A DNA stretch of 64,000 bases from Diplonema papillatum (lineage: Eukaryota; Euglenozoa; Diplonemea; Diplonemida; Diplonemidae): the NCBI GenBank assembly GCA_030068145.1, contig JAPJBO010000104.1, positions 310,001 through 374,000 on the forward strand, in the 5' to 3' direction. Made by a program: the position numbers and the translations under genes. Position 1 is the first letter of the stretch. Every line of letters starts with the position of its first letter. This document shows, one piece after another, positions 38,781-53,010 of this stretch. A model generated the notes under the pieces. That model saw only the letters and a list, made by a program, of their open reading frames with translations. It was not told the DNA's origin and made no database searches.

Positions 38781-39161
38781 CAGGGAACTTCAGCACTTTT
38801 TGTCTGACCAAGCAAAAAAAGCCGGTTCCAGCCAAAAAACCCGGTTTTGGGCCTGTGGGTGTCTGAGTGCCTGGAACCGTCGCCCCGCGCACGCAAACAA
38901 GGGAACGGGGGGGGGTGGTGAGATATAGGTTTGCGGTGGCGGCGTGCACGTCTATCAAACTACGGAGATGGTAGGCGACAAGCTTCGAATAGCAGTGACA
39001 CCCCGTGACGCGCCTTGTGACTGCAGTACTGTACAGTACAGGTACAGTACTGCAGGGGCCACTTGAAATCGAGTTTAATACATTATTTTTATTTTTATGA
39101 AAAACCGAAACCGGAAAACCCGGTTTCTGAAACCGGGAAACCGGGTTGCTAAAGTCCCCTG
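38781..39161. mobile_element. hAT-type MITE G2, uninterrupted
   Basis: 381 bp with ends CAGGGAACTTCAG and CTAAAGTCCCCTG. It matches the two halves of G1 on either side of element H. A 35-base near-perfect hairpin (39021-39055, arms CTGCAGTACTGTAC) is expanded relative to G1. Confidence 0.85.
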
Positions 39162-41267
39162 TTTTATTCCCCCCCCCCCCCTTTTTTTTTTGCGCGAGCT
39201 GAAAAGACCCCGGGCTTGCTCGTGAAACTGTTTGTATGTTGTGAGAAAAAAAAAAAAGGAAGAAAGAATTGTCGGAAGAAACAGGGTGAAGAACCTGGGC
39301 GGACGGCTCCTCAATGTTGGACGCGGGTTTAGCGTTGCGATAGCGCACCGTGACACCGCGCTTGCAGGCCTGCGAGACTATCGCGGAACCGCTCCTTATT
39401 CCCATGCGCAGGCTTGAGGACTTTTCGGTGGAGAATCGAAAGTTCAAGGAGAACGGAACGTTTCGAAGAATTAGAGGTAGTCCCAGATGTAAAAAGAAAA
39501 TGCTATTGGTCTGAACGACGGTGGAATGGATCCGAATGGGGGATTTTCTCTGGGGAGGCGAAAGAAAGCGCTCCGCAGCAGGAAGCAAGATTACAACCGC
39601 TGTGAACCAAACTGTGTGTTGACTAGACCGGGCTGGAGCCATTTCAAAAAAAATGGGAAATCCGGACTTGGCCAACCACAAAAAAAAAAGGACTCGCTAC
39701 TACTCTTTTGTACGCCACGATCTTTGCTTTTTTTTAGAGTGAAATTTCGCTTGGAATTCCGGTGTTTTAGGGTCTCCGGTGACTTTCGGAGCGTGTTGAT
39801 GGTGGTTACGCGAGATACCAGTATCGATGTTGGCTTTTTTTGTTGTCGATGGGTGGTATACAGGGATTTATAAGGGGATTTCGGCCTAGAGCAATAGTCC
39901 ATGTAGATGGACGGGTGACCCGCCCATCTAGACCGGCGTATAAATCCCTGGTGGTATAGGCCATGTGTCCACACACCTTACATACGGTAAGCCTTTCTCA
40001 GCTTGGTGTCCTGTACGCTCTGCCTTGCTTGTTTGTTTAGAGATGTACCCCCGCATTAAACCCGGAGTTACCTCTACGTTTAGTGTGGCGCGTCCGCTCC
40101 TTTGTAAACCGAGCTCTTGCACTGAAAATGAGTCGGGCTTGCTAGGATATGGGCATGCTAATGAATCGCACAATAAGCCAGCCTTTTGCTACGTAACTCC
40201 GGAAGGGTCGCGTTTGGCGCGTGAGCCAGCGTTCGTATCTCTACAGGCGGCCACCTAGCGAAGCAGATCACTATATAAAAGAACGACGCTGGAAGAAGCT
40301 GGGGCGACGAAAGTTGAACCGCGAAGTTGGGCTACGGGGTTCCAGCCCCCAGAAGCACGCGCATTCCTCTAGCGGTGCTGGAGAACTCTTCGAACCGGTC
40401 GGCACTCAGCATGTCACCAAGCGTAAGATACGCACGACAAGGCGGTACTCCATCTCCCACAACGTGCGCATACCTTGCGGAACAGGCAACTGAAACGCTT
40501 GAGCTCTTTCAGCCCACCGGCTACTGGGATAAACAAAGCAAAAACCTCGCGCGCCTGCCCCTAAATTGAACGGAAGAGAAACGACAAGCGGAGAGCTACA
40601 GGTGGGGGGACGAGGAGAAGAGCAGCAACGTGTGCTTGAGAGACGCGCACGGCACCTTACAGGCCGGGGTGTGTGCTCAGCATTGCGCTGTCCGTTTGCC
40701 TTCTGGTCTTTCGACAGGGCCTCAGCGACTGTCACGGAGGTTGACAACAGTGTACCTTGGCAGCGGCACAGATTTCGGAAGGTGGACGTGATGTGCATAT
40801 GACAAGCATATATGCCGCGTTCTGAGCTCCTTTTCTAGTTTGCGTTGATGGGCGTATGAGCACATGTTGACGGGAACGGTAGCCAGAGGCAACGTGCGGT
40901 GTCACCGTGCACAACCGCTTTGCGCAAATAAAGAAGGTACCAGACTAAGCATACCAGTTCCACGTCTCTAGACTGGTTCACATGTATGAGAAGCCCGAGG
41001 TCTGAGCCTTCGGTTCGGCTGAGCAGGTTCGGGGGAGGACACAAAGCTGAAACGACTTCCTTTTAGACAAGAGGGTTTTCTCTCTTCGTGCATCTTCGCT
41101 CTCCTTTCAGCTGGAAGGAGAGTCTCTCGAGAAGATTCTTTGGTGTACGCGGCGCATAGAGCTCGGCGAATCGCCATGTGGCGTGACAACGTCGGGTTGC
41201 CGGAAGACGAAGAAAATAATCGGTGTAGTTCGCTGCCACTACGCCCGCTTCCTATAAACAGGGGGGG
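39162..41267. other. Spacer with repeat S and a hairpin; no gene recognised
   Basis: Repeat S lies at 39738-39800 (TTTAGAGTGAAATTTCGCTTGG). A nested inverted repeat lies at about 39860-39955: GGGATTTATA and TATAAATCCC arms enclose a TAGATGGACGGGT/ACCCGCCCATCTA hairpin. Frames here show no domain. Confidence 0.5.
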
Positions 41268-41605
41268 GGATTGCAAGAATGTGCTTCGAATGGCTATGTG
41301 ATCTGGTCCAAGCTGCCACGTGCTTCGGCCCTATAAGCCACGGACACACTAAGGCGGACCAGCATCAGGAGAACCGAGTGTCTGCCGACAGGACAGCGGA
41401 GTCTGTCAGGCGGCTGTCAGTTGCTTCACAGCCAGGTGGCAAATCCGTCTCGGGGGGAGGCCGCTCGTCCGAGCATTCAGTTGAACATCCAGTTGCAACT
41501 CTTTAGAACGCACTGGCTTGAAAATCTTCATTTACTGTTTAGGCAGAATCGTGCCTTTCATGTATGATGCTTCTTCGCGGAAATGCAAGGGTATCTTTTA
41601 TTTTC
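41268..41605 (+). repeat. Dispersed repeat A copy followed by repeat N
   Basis: 41268-41500 matches family A with internal deletions (GTGCTTCGGCCCTATAAGCC). 41535-41605 matches family N (AGGCAGAATCGTGCCTTTCA, TTCTTCGCGGAAATGC). Confidence 0.7.
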
Positions 41606-42516
41606 CTCACTTTTTTTCTCTTGTTGTCGACAAATTTTTTCTTTACCATGGTGACTTTAGACTGTGTGGTACATCGAGTAGTTCTCTCTCTATGCCGCCC
41701 CATGCCGATGTTAGTTTGGGGGGGGTAGACCAAGAACCATACTGATGGAAAAGTGTGGGGGGGGGGGGGTTATAATGTTCAATGTTGAAGTTTCATGTTC
41801 CGGCAGGACCGTGCCTCTCGTGCGCGCGTTGCTACTCTCAGTAACGCGATCTTGTTGAAAAAAGAGAGGGAAGAAGAGGGAGTCCAAATCTGTTGAAAAT
41901 GTTGGATACAATGGACAGAGGACTAGAGCCCTCTGTTTTTTTAGACTATTCGTTCAATGCGGCCGTACGTCGTTCTGTTGTCTGCTGCCAACTTCGTTCT
42001 ATTGCTTGCTTCTTTTCCGTTTGTTACGTTGCGGCCGTAGCTAAATCGTTTTCGTCCCCTATTGACGTGAAGTGCCGTTTAATCAGGGGACTTTCCGATC
42101 AACTGTTTTCGAGATCCAGGGGGTGAACGTTTTCCCCCTTAAATGTTTCGCCGGATTAGAACCTTGTGTGCAGGGTCTTTGAAACCTGAAAATCCCGAGG
42201 GTGCATGCATCCTAAGAATGCGGTGGATGTCAGCAGCCCGCACTGTGAATATCTGCACACACACACCTCTTAGTTTACCCCGCACAGCGGATAAACGAGG
42301 CCGAAAATGTTACAACACCGAAAAGTCCGAGACGTAACTGTGTTCCTTGGTAAGTGACCCTCAGGACAAGGGAAGGATCTCTCTGGTAGGGAACAAGCTG
42401 TTCCGGTCTCGATCTGCCGGCTCAAAAACAGAAAGATCGGCCACATCACATTCAAAAGACGCAACCGACGGTTAAAGGCTTAGGAGAATTATACACACAT
42501 GCCCAGCACAAACTTG
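41606..42516. other. Spacer without recognised gene
   Basis: Contains a G11-type run near 41758 and a second N-like piece at 41795 (GGCAGGACCGTGCCTCTCG). No coding region supported. Confidence 0.4.
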
Positions 42517-44145
<1,629 letters not shown>

Positions 44146-44174
44146 AGCGGAGAGGGAAACGGCCTGGATGTTTG

Positions 44175-44296
44175 CGTAATACTACCCCTGTCCAACCTCT
44201 TAGAGAGTGGAAATAGGAGGCATCGCGTACGTCAAATGGTGGAAACGGAAATGGGATTCCACTAGACGCGCCTTCGGCGCTCAAGCAAGCTTGCTA

Positions 44297-44390
<94 letters not shown>

Positions 44391-44414
44391 TGTGGTTGTG
44401 TGTGTGTGTGTGTG

Positions 44415-44489
<75 letters not shown>

Positions 44490-44730
44490 TGTGGGTGGGT
44501 TTGTGTGTGTGTGTGTGTGTAGAACCCGTTTCTTTGCGTTCCGGGTTATGTGCTTTCTTGTGTCGAGCATCGCTTTTATGGTGAGGCATGGTTCACCAAC
44601 CCAGGAACCCTGTCCAACCGCGTAACGAGTGGAACTAGGATGCATCGCGTATCGTATGTCAACGGCGGAACGAAATGGGATTCTACCAGACGCGCCTTCG
44701 GGCGCTCAAGCAAGTTTGCAAGTATGCGTG
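44175..44730 (+). repeat. Diverged duplication around a third GT microsatellite
   Basis: 44175-44310 and 44608-44730 share CCTGTCCAACC, GCATCGCGTA and GCTCAAGCAAG blocks, with about 85% similarity. The interrupted GT tract at 44299-44520 lies between them. Confidence 0.8.
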
Positions 44731-45059
44731 TGTCTGTGTTGCGGACCCGGTTAAACGGTGGTGCCTCCCTTCACGGAAGTGCGATCACGCTTGTGTGCGT
44801 GTGTGCGTGTGTGCGTGTGTGTGTGTCGGTGGGTATCGGTTGGCTTGCAGCGGGGAAACGTCTGGACGAAAAAAATGCCTCATTCGTGACACAGCCTGCC
44901 TTCAGCTGCCCGACTTGCTGCTGTTGAAATCTGAGCACAAAGGGGAACGGGGGCAGCGATTGGTGAGGGCTCTACATGTCATTCGTTTCTTGTGTTTCCG
45001 GCGATAATCGCGCAGTCAGCCAGTCTCTTTTTTTTTCTTTTGTTTTTTCAGCGTTCTAT

Positions 45060-46170
45060 TTCTTCGGCAGAGACTATTTGCGGTGTTTGCTGCGCGTGGT
45101 TCAGAGGCCTTCCCATCGCCGCAACCGAACGTCGGCAAGCTGCACCCCTCAATTCGATGTAGTGAGTTCGATGTGGACAAGCTGTCACAGCAGGTGCTCG
45201 GACGCTTTTTCGGAATGAATGTCGGGCTGTTTTTTGTTTTTGCACGTGCTTGCACTGAAGAATGGAAGGGGAAAGGTGCATGCATGCTGTCAGGGACCCA
45301 GCGTGGTGGCCGTGCAACGAAATGCAGTGCTGAGTGACGTGACAGGGGGGGAAAATCTTAGTTTCGTGTTCAGGCGCTACTTGCCTCTCATGTGTTTGAT
45401 GCTAGCATCAAGTCTTCTTCGCGGAATGCAGAGGGGCTCTTCTTATGTGCTTCAGCCTGCAACGCCTGCTCCCACTGCAGCGCCGGCCCTCAAGCTCAAA
45501 ACGTTCCCAGCAAAGAACTATTGCCAGGCACTTCTGTTTCGCCAATGTTCTTTTTCCTTTCTAAAGGGCGCCATTGAAGCCTGAGCGTTAGTGTTGCCGA
45601 GTCTTCTTTCGGCGAAGACTGTTGCCGTGTTTTGCTGCGCGGCGGAGGTTCCCCCATCGCTGCAATTGAACGTCTCTTCCAGAACGATAAGCAACCGCGT
45701 ACATATTCGATGTGACAAGCTGTCGCAGCCGGGTGCTCGGACGCTTTTTCGGAATGCCGGAACTTTTGTTGTTGCTTGATTCGTGCCTGCACTGGAGAAT
45801 GAAAGGGGAATGGCGCATGCACTTTGCCAGGGACCCAGCGTGGTGGTCGTGCAACGAAATGCAGTGCTGAGTGACTCGACGGGAGGGGGGGACTCTTTTG
45901 GTGGGAAACCGTAGCCCGCAGCGCCTGCTCCTCACTGCGGCACCGGTTCTCGAACTCAAAACGTTCTCAGCTGAGAAGCATTGCCGGTCACTTCTGCGTT
46001 TGCCGACGTGGCTTGCTCTCGCCAGTGTTCCTTTTATTTTTTTTAGCATGTTTCGAGTTTTCAGGATCCGTGTTTCGTGTCTACGGTCGACAGTCAAGGC
46101 GGGTTGGTGTTCTTCCTTGGGTGTGCGTCGTAGCTTTTTCTTTCCAAGGGCACCATTGGATCCCAGGTGA
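45060..46170 (+). repeat. Diverged tandem duplication, about 545-bp period
   Basis: Both units carry CGGTGCTCGGACGCTTTTTC-like blocks (near 45193 and 45728), GGGACCCAGCGTGGTGG, CAACGAAATGCAGTGCTGAG and CTCAAAACGTTC. The first also contains repeat N (45370-45440). Confidence 0.8.
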
Positions 46171-47639
46171 CCTGCGGCATCGTCAGCGAAGGGTAAGTGT
46201 CGGCGTCTTCGGACAACGTTCTTGCTCCCGCTGGCCTGACGTGGTTGAACGCTCGCATGCTCATGCACACCCGTCTTGAAACACGGACCAGGGAGTCTAA
46301 CAGGCGTGCGAGGCTTAGGGTGTCAAACCCACAAGCCGCACTTAAAGGGAGATCTCGCGGCTGCAACGCGTCGTGGCTGGGTGACGCCGAGTCTTTCCTC
46401 GTGGGACGACTGTTCCTATTCGGCGCCCTCACGCACTCATCACCTGCCATCCAACGCAGAGCAACGCTGAGAATGGCCGAGTGTGGGTGTGCGTTTGTTT
46501 CGTATAGATTTTTTCCCCCCTCGTGTTTCTTTTACCGCTGAACTCGTTTCCTGGAATGGTTTACGCATCGCACGCGCGTCCAGTGCATGTTCCAGCCAGG
46601 GTCAGTCTCCACCGGAGAGAAGACGACATAGCAGCGACTCGTGTGCACCGGCGTGTGCCTCACCTTTTAGTAGTAAAGGCCGGCCATATGGTCGGCGGGC
46701 GTTTTCCCTGAGTTTTCCTCGTTTTTCCCGACGACAGCAAATGTCAGACAAGCCTACCCGAAGGCAGTTGATTCCTTGCAGGCAGGTTTCTTTTGTCGGA
46801 GGAAGTTGTTTGGGTTTCCTGGGCAGTGGTTTTCCGCTTGGCCAACAACATGAAATTGGTTGGCTAAAAATTTTCACGGTTCACAAAAAGAGGCCAAAAA
46901 AATTTCTCTCGACCGATCTTTTTGCATGGTGTTAGGAGGGTCGGCAGCCGGCTTGGTGCAGAACTGTGGCGAAAAAAAGTTTTTTAGCCAACCTCATTTT
47001 CGTGGGAAAAGTTTTTAGGCGAAGAAATATTTTTCAGCCACACCGGAAAAACACTGTACCTGGGTTCTCATTATTATTTTCAGTGGAGATCAAAATCAAT
47101 CCACTCTGCTGACAAATGGGCGGGATGAAGGCGGGCCATAAGCCGTTGGAAAAAGGGCGCGTGATCGTGAGGGTACAATCCGAAGAAATGCGAGCCTTCC
47201 ATGCAAAATGAACGAGCATGGCGACTGGGGGGAGGAATTAACGGGTGGGGAGCGAACTCTTTGCTACAGGAGGCAGACCACGCGGCGCCGGCGTTCGAGT
47301 ATCAGAATCCCAGCGGTGCATATGATAACGATGCCCCGGGATATAAGCAGAAAGAATCTTGCGGAGTACGGTGCTGTGGCAAGTAGGGCATGCGTCGCCG
47401 TGTAGCAAGTTTCAGTGACATTCTGCAGGGATTGAGTTGGGGCCGAATTCTCCTTTTCCAAAACTGGTGGTAACAGGAGAACATTTCTGGCGTTGGGGCT
47501 TGCACTGATAAACGAAGAGGAACGATCAGCAGCACTGACCAATGGTGATGAAATATGATATGCCAAATAGTTTCTGGTTCTTCGCGTGTACAGGATAATA
47601 AACCTTTCTGGGGTGCACTTTTTCAGAGATATATATTTT
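46171..47639. other. Spacer with repeat R; no gene recognised
   Basis: Repeat R at 46725-46810 (GTCAGACAAGCCTACCCG, GGAGGAAGTTGTTTGGGTTT). A piece near 46195-46300 (GTTCTTGCTCCCGCTGG) resembles 53480-53600. No coding region supported. Confidence 0.45.
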
Positions 47640-47740
47640 TCAGAGTAGTTCGCTTGAGAATCCGGGATTGTAGAGTCTCCGGCATCGTCGAATGGGCTCT
47701 TTTAAAGCTAATACGTACTGGGTGGGTTTGGGGGGGCGTG
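47640..47740 (+). repeat. Dispersed repeat S copy
   Basis: AGTTCGCTTGAGAATCCGGG and TACGTACTGGGTGGGTTTGG; same subfamily as 17278-17375. Confidence 0.7.
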
Positions 47741-49899
47741 CATGGCTTCTTTCGTGTACACTTTACTTGCTTGCCCTTTTCGTTGGCTTCATTTTCCTCT
47801 TTCATGTGCAGCTTCCGAAAATGTTCTCGTCAGTACAATTGTACTACCAAGAATGAAAAATAGTGAGATTCGCCCCCAGCCCGGAAGCGGTTGTGCATTT
47901 CACTGTATTGCACCCGTCCACCACTGCACTCAAAAAAGCTGATGGATAGACGAACCTATAACGAACCCATAAAACCGGGAATAGAGCTAAGAAAAAAAGC
48001 TCTAACCCCAACCCTTGCATTCTTTTGTGAGTTCCAGAAAGTCTAAAAAGCTGGAGGGCCCGAGAGAACCGTGGACGCGGACTCTTTTTTTCTCTGTCCT
48101 GTCTTGATGGCTGACTCACTGTGAAATCGGGTGTCCCTGCGGCCTACGACCGAACCCAACGCAAAAGCCGCAACTCGCCTCTTGCAGCCGGAGAAATGCG
48201 TGCTGGGTGCGGCCGAAAAATTAGTACACGCGCTTTCTGTTGTTTGTGCGCACCAGCAGAACTCACCTGCTTTGCCAACTACTAAATATTAGTACTTGGC
48301 AGCGCACCAAGAATGCATTGTCAGCACAAGAAATTACTGGTGCGGTTAAGACCGGTCCGCTGAGCATTGCGGTGCAGAAAACTACTCAGAGATTCGATCC
48401 AGCAAGCAATCAAGCAAACAGACCTGACTGGCAACAGCAAACTGTTGCGGTTCAATGAGCAGTGCGCTGCCGAATCGCGGCCACGAAGTGGCAGGAGGTG
48501 CTCGTCGATGGTCGGCAGAGAACGTGGGTTTGTTTGGTTGGTTTCGATAAGATTTCGCGTGAAATTGGGCGGGCACGTGTTCTCCTGAGAGACGGGAGTT
48601 CCCCCGGACAAGGGGGAAAAGTGCCGATGTCGCACGTAGGTAGGAGGCAGTGCCGGAGTGTCTCAGCAGAGTTATCTTTTTTGGGGGAAGGGGGAGGGTC
48701 TGACCCCCCCCCCCCCCCCCCCCCGGGGGTTTTCCAGGTTTGGGGGGGGTCTGAAGTGAAGATACCTTTGTGAGATCGGGCGCTTGTTACGGTTTCATTA
48801 CCAGTCACAGTCCATTTGCTGTAGGCTGCGGCCTATCGGTCGTTACACGTATGGGTACGGAATGACACCACCAGGCGTGGAGTATGCGGCTTAATTTGAC
48901 TCAACAAGGGAAGTTTTACTGGGCGAAGAAAGTTTTACTGGGCCAAGACGATCTCAAGGACTGATAGATTGAGTGCTCTCTCTCGATGAATTGTGTGGTG
49001 GCGCATGGCTTCTCCTGGTTGGTGGAGTGATTTGTCAGGTTGATTCCGTTACCGAACGACCCTTAAATAGGTGGGCGTGTCGTTGTAGGGGGTGTCTTTT
49101 GGCATCGGCGGCTTGCTGCTTACCCGAGACGCGCAGGGTTCCCTGGCCCGCTGGCTGCCGCATCATGACCCCGCGTCTTTAAGTCGGCATGTCACAGTGC
49201 AGAAACGTTACTTCGGAGCTCAGGTCCTGTCTACCTAGTGCTGTACTAGGATCTGCGCTGGTGAGACTGAGTCTGTAACCACTGACCCCCCCCAGATTGA
49301 AAAAAGGGGCCGAAAAAAAAACCCTGTACGGCAGGCTGTGCCTCAGCTTAAAAAACGGTTGTGCAGGCAAGTGCCCCTCGATTCCTTCCCGTTGCGAGTT
49401 GCTGAGTTGTTGCTGAGTTGACTTGGGTGACGAGCAGACGCAACCGCTAAAAAAAGAAAGGCGCTTCGTTTTTGTTTGTGCGTGCCGGTTGATCGGTTTT
49501 CCCCACTTGGTGTTACCCGCTGTTGTTGATGGTCAGAGTTAGGAAATCCCGATCAACCACCACCAAGACTCGCTGCCGAAGTCAATCTTTTGAACCTCGA
49601 ATACATTGTGCGGGGCAACCCCCGCAAGATTGTTCGTACCACAAAATCAACGCAAAACGGAGACACATGTTCTCCTTTACGCTTACGCTCTGCAAAGAAA
49701 AAGCTTTGCAGCAGCTCCGTGCCCTAGGGTCATATAAGCAAACGGGGAGCCGCAGCAACGAGTGCAATTTTTCCACGCATCGACTGCGTACGAACCGATG
49801 CTAACCAGCTGACACAGCTGACAAAAGAACATGTGTACTCCACAGAAGAGAGTGCAGTTTCAGGAGCCGGAGTCAGAGGGTGCTGCACCAATATCGCGT
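47741..49899. other. Spacer without recognised gene
   Basis: Contains a C run (about 48704-48724) followed by a G-rich stretch. Short frames only, none with recognisable sequence. Confidence 0.4.
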
Positions 49900-49990
49900 G
49901 GAAAAACACACCCGAACGGCGGGCGTGACATCCGCTCTCTCAACTCCAGGTTTTAGCTCCAGCCTTCTGAGTCTGGACTGCCCCGTGTTG
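49900..49990. mobile_element. MITE B, right part
   Basis: CTCCAGCCTTCTGAGTCTGG then GCCCCGTGTTGT, with the CACACCCGAACGGCGGGCGT part. The left end is not preserved. Confidence 0.6.
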
Positions 49991-50785
49991 TCACAATATT
50001 CAATGCCATCCACGCCCCCAGTTCAGCTCTTCCAGAGCAAACCCTGATAATGTCACAGCCCTGGTGCCCTCCAAGAAAAAGAACTCAACAGGAGCATATC
50101 CACACCGGGGAGGCCCCGGGCCGTGCATGGGAGCTGGAGAGCCCCCAAGGGCTTTCGACACATCTATGCACAACAGCAAACATTCTCCAGTTTGACGTGT
50201 CGACTCTACCCTGGAACATTTCCGGAGGTGGGGCTTACACTGAACAAAGTAACCGACGATCAGCATCAACTGACCAAAGGTGATGAAAGTGATAAGCATA
50301 AGTGTCTGTTCTTCGCGTGTGCAGGGTATAAACTCCCGGCGTTACCTTTTGGATCACTATGTTGATGACTTCACTTTCTCGTGCATGTGCAACCGTTGTT
50401 CCGAAAATGTTGTCGTTAATACAAAAATATTATTAAGACAAGACTCGCTTGTGTGAAAAACAAAAAGAGAGAATGCGAGAGGGAGAAAAAACGCATCAAC
50501 ATCTCAAAAGGCGTCGCCACCGTCAGGTGGGCCAGGCTACATCCGGGGCGGTTCCCTGTGGGGAAACAGGAGCGGTAGCAGTGTTGGGACGGAATTCTTG
50601 GCGAATCTCAGATTATCTGATAACAAAAACGAAACCGCCAACACAGTTGCATACATGGTCAATCCTGTACTCTGGGAGTTTCCTCGGGCAAGAAAACTAT
50701 CAAGCAGGTCTTAGGAAGTCTCGGCCGGGAGGACAAGTTGTTTCTCCGGTGTGTGTGGGGTGTGCGAGGCTCTGACAATATATGT
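49991..50785. other. Spacer without recognised gene
   Basis: No domain-bearing frame and no recognised repeat. Confidence 0.4.
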
Positions 50786-50910
50786 GCTGGCCCTATAAGC
50801 AGTAGTATGGAAACATTGCTGGCCATATAAGCAGTACCCGGAAACTTTGCTGGCCATATGAGCAGTTTCTGAAATTTTAGTGGCCATATAAGCAGTTTCT
50901 GATAAGTAGG
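50786..50910 (+). repeat. Four tandem 31-bp units
   Basis: Each unit is a variant of TGCTGGCCATATAAGCAGT plus a variable tail. The third and fourth are the most diverged. Confidence 0.85.
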
Positions 50911-50939
50911 CAAGTCACCGCTACCGCGCGACCCTTCGG

Positions 50940-51030
50940 GAGGAAGAGAGAGAAAGAGAAAGAGAAAGAGAGAGAGAGAGAGAATGCAGGGACCATTCTC
51001 TCCGGGAAGTATCCGGTCACCTCATCTGAA
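50940..51030 (+). repeat. GA-rich tract with repeat E
   Basis: GAGAGAAAGAGAAAGAG tract, then TGCAGGGACCATTCTCTCCG and AGTATCCGGTCACCTCA. Confidence 0.75.
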
Positions 51031-51364
51031 AAAGTTTGCACCCTGTTTTCCGGAGAATGTGACGGCAGAACCGACTGCTTTTTGAAACTGGCCGGCTTGG
51101 ATGTAGGGGCAGGGCGATAGCGTCGGCGTTTCTGGTTAGAACACCAGCCGATTTTTTAGAGTTATAGTTCGCATTTTTGCAAGAAAACCTGGGTGACCCC
51201 AAAAAGAACAGAAGACGGCCTGGGGGGCTGGCTTCGTAGTGCAGTAGTAGTACAGTCGTTGTGCAGTATTATCAATGCAGTAGGTAGGGCAGTGGTACTG
51301 AACCAAGTAACCAGGTATCCGCTCCAGGGTCAAGGTCAGAGCTGGGCTCTGTGTAGAGCGTGAA

Positions 51365-51655
51365 ACTAATCGACGTAGCTGCTTCGACTCCGAATGGAAG
51401 GGAGGAAATATAGAGGTCCAGGGGCAAATACAATGCAAACACCAATCTGATTTGTTCTTCGCTAACACCACCGTGTGTTGCTTTCTCCCTCAGGACTTTG
51501 ACCTGTTGTGTGATTTGTCGTGTAGGGGTAGATCCGCATGACCTCACGTCCGTTCAACACGTGGTTCGGTAGTTACAGCACTTGGGATCCCTTCTGTTCT
51601 TTGTCGGGCAGCATCGTCGAGCATTTCCTTTCAAGCTGGAGCTTATGTAAAACAA
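51365..51655 (-). repeat. Dispersed repeat D, copy 4
   Basis: Full-length inverse copy from GCTGCTTCGACTCCGAATGG to AAGCTGGAGCTTATGTAA. A fragment of repeat N (CAGGCAGAACACTGCCTCTC) follows at 51697. Confidence 0.8.
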
Positions 51656-51789
51656 TGAACTGTCGCCTTGGGGGGGAAATCTTGGTTAAAATGTTCAGGC
51701 AGAACACTGCCTCTCTAGCATCCACTTGGGGGGAAAATGTTTCTTGGGTGGCGGGGGGGGGAAGCTAGCAATCGCTGGAATTAATCTTC

Positions 51790-52640
51790 TTGAAGATCTT
51801 CGATCCCTACCGTCGATTCCTACACAACAAAAATAATTCAAAGAAATTATTGTCTTGGGTTGCCAGCGATCTTCAGCTGCCTGATGATGACGGCGTTGTT
51901 TTTCTTGTTTCATGCTGTGGTTTATCGGGCAATCTCCGCTCGGTCGCTTGATTGACGGCGGTTTTTCGTTTGTGCTGCGGAACAAACAGTTCAAGAGACC
52001 AACTGGGCAGTAGATATCAGGTAAAAGAATCGATGCGTCTGAGGTTCGCATGAAGTAAGGGTTGCTTTCTGTTGCTGGTAATTTTTGGCGGGTCAGTCGC
52101 TTGCCTGTGACGGCATTTCTTTGTGCTGCGGAGCTGACACACAGCATCGAAACCCCCGCTGCCTGTTGTAACAGACAAGGTCTTGTTTCGCAATGAAGGA
52201 AAAGTTGTTTTTGGGTATCGCCGGCGAGCGATCTTGCACGGTCGCTTGCCTGTGAAGATGTTTTTGTGCTGCGGAACTAAAACTGCAAGAAGCAACTGAG
52301 GGGGGGGCGGGGTCATTAGAAAACACGGTGAACAAGACCCGCTGCTTCTCGAAACAGACTAGGGTCTCTATTCGTCGAGAAAGAAAAGGTTGCTTTGCGG
52401 TGCCAGCGATCTTCGCTGGGTCGCTTCGCCTGCGACGACGTTCTTTTTTGTGCTTGCGGAACTATAAGTTCAAGAATCGACGGGGGCAGTAGAAAACACG
52501 ACACGAAGACCCGCTGTTTTTGAACAGACTGGGTCTCGGTTCGTAGTGAAAAAAATGTTGCTTTTTTGTGTCGCCGGAGTCTGTATTCGCTCGGTCCGTA
52601 CTTGCCTGTGACGGCAATCTTTAGCGTTTCTTTCTTTTCT
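51790..52640 (+). repeat. Degenerate tandem array, about 150-bp period, five or more units
   Basis: Recurring blocks in the same order: GTTGCTTT, a CCAGCGATCTTC-like piece, GGTCGCTTGCCTGTGACGGC and TTTGTGCTGCGGAACTAA, then GACCCGCTG. A sixth, weaker unit may lie at 53050-53150. No frame is conserved between units. Confidence 0.7.
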
Positions 52641-52647
52641 TCTCGAG

Positions 52648-52700
52648 TGAAAGTTCGCTGGAGCCTCCGGGGTTTTATACTCTCGGCAAATTGACTGATA
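52648..52700 (+). repeat. Dispersed repeat S, short copy
   Basis: GAGTGAAAGTTCGCTGG, then CCGGGGTTTTATACTCTCGG. Confidence 0.55.
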
Positions 52701-52770
52701 TTCGCAACGTGTTGCTACACGTGGAGAGAGAGAGTCGGTGAGGTACCTTGCCTTACGGTTTCGGCTTTGC

Positions 52771-53010
52771 TGCATTACCCTCAGCCCAAATCCTGGACGT
52801 GGTTTCAGGTGGCAAACTTGCAAATGATCATGATCAGAAGGTCCTACTCGGGCGGTTCAGTTTCCTCACACATTGCATTTGTTTGTACGTGCCGGGGGAG
52901 GATTAGCCTGCTAGCTATGATAGCGAGTGAATATGCTCATTGGGCTAAACTTCTCCCAAACACAAACACGCTGCCAGCGTTCTCTTTCGTGTTTACAACG
53001 CATTGTTACT
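52771..53010. repeat. Repeat J (minus) followed by repeat Q
   Basis: 52771-52880 is the inverse of family J (CCTGGACGTGGTTTCAGGTG, TGATCATGATCA). 52872-53010 matches 27868-27985 (GTGCCGGGGGAGGATTAGCC). Confidence 0.75.

Noticed and set aside
38781-39161. Perfect target duplication for MITE G2
   Set aside because: Flanks TTTTGTTT and TTTTATTC agree only in part, so no duplication is claimed, unlike for G1.
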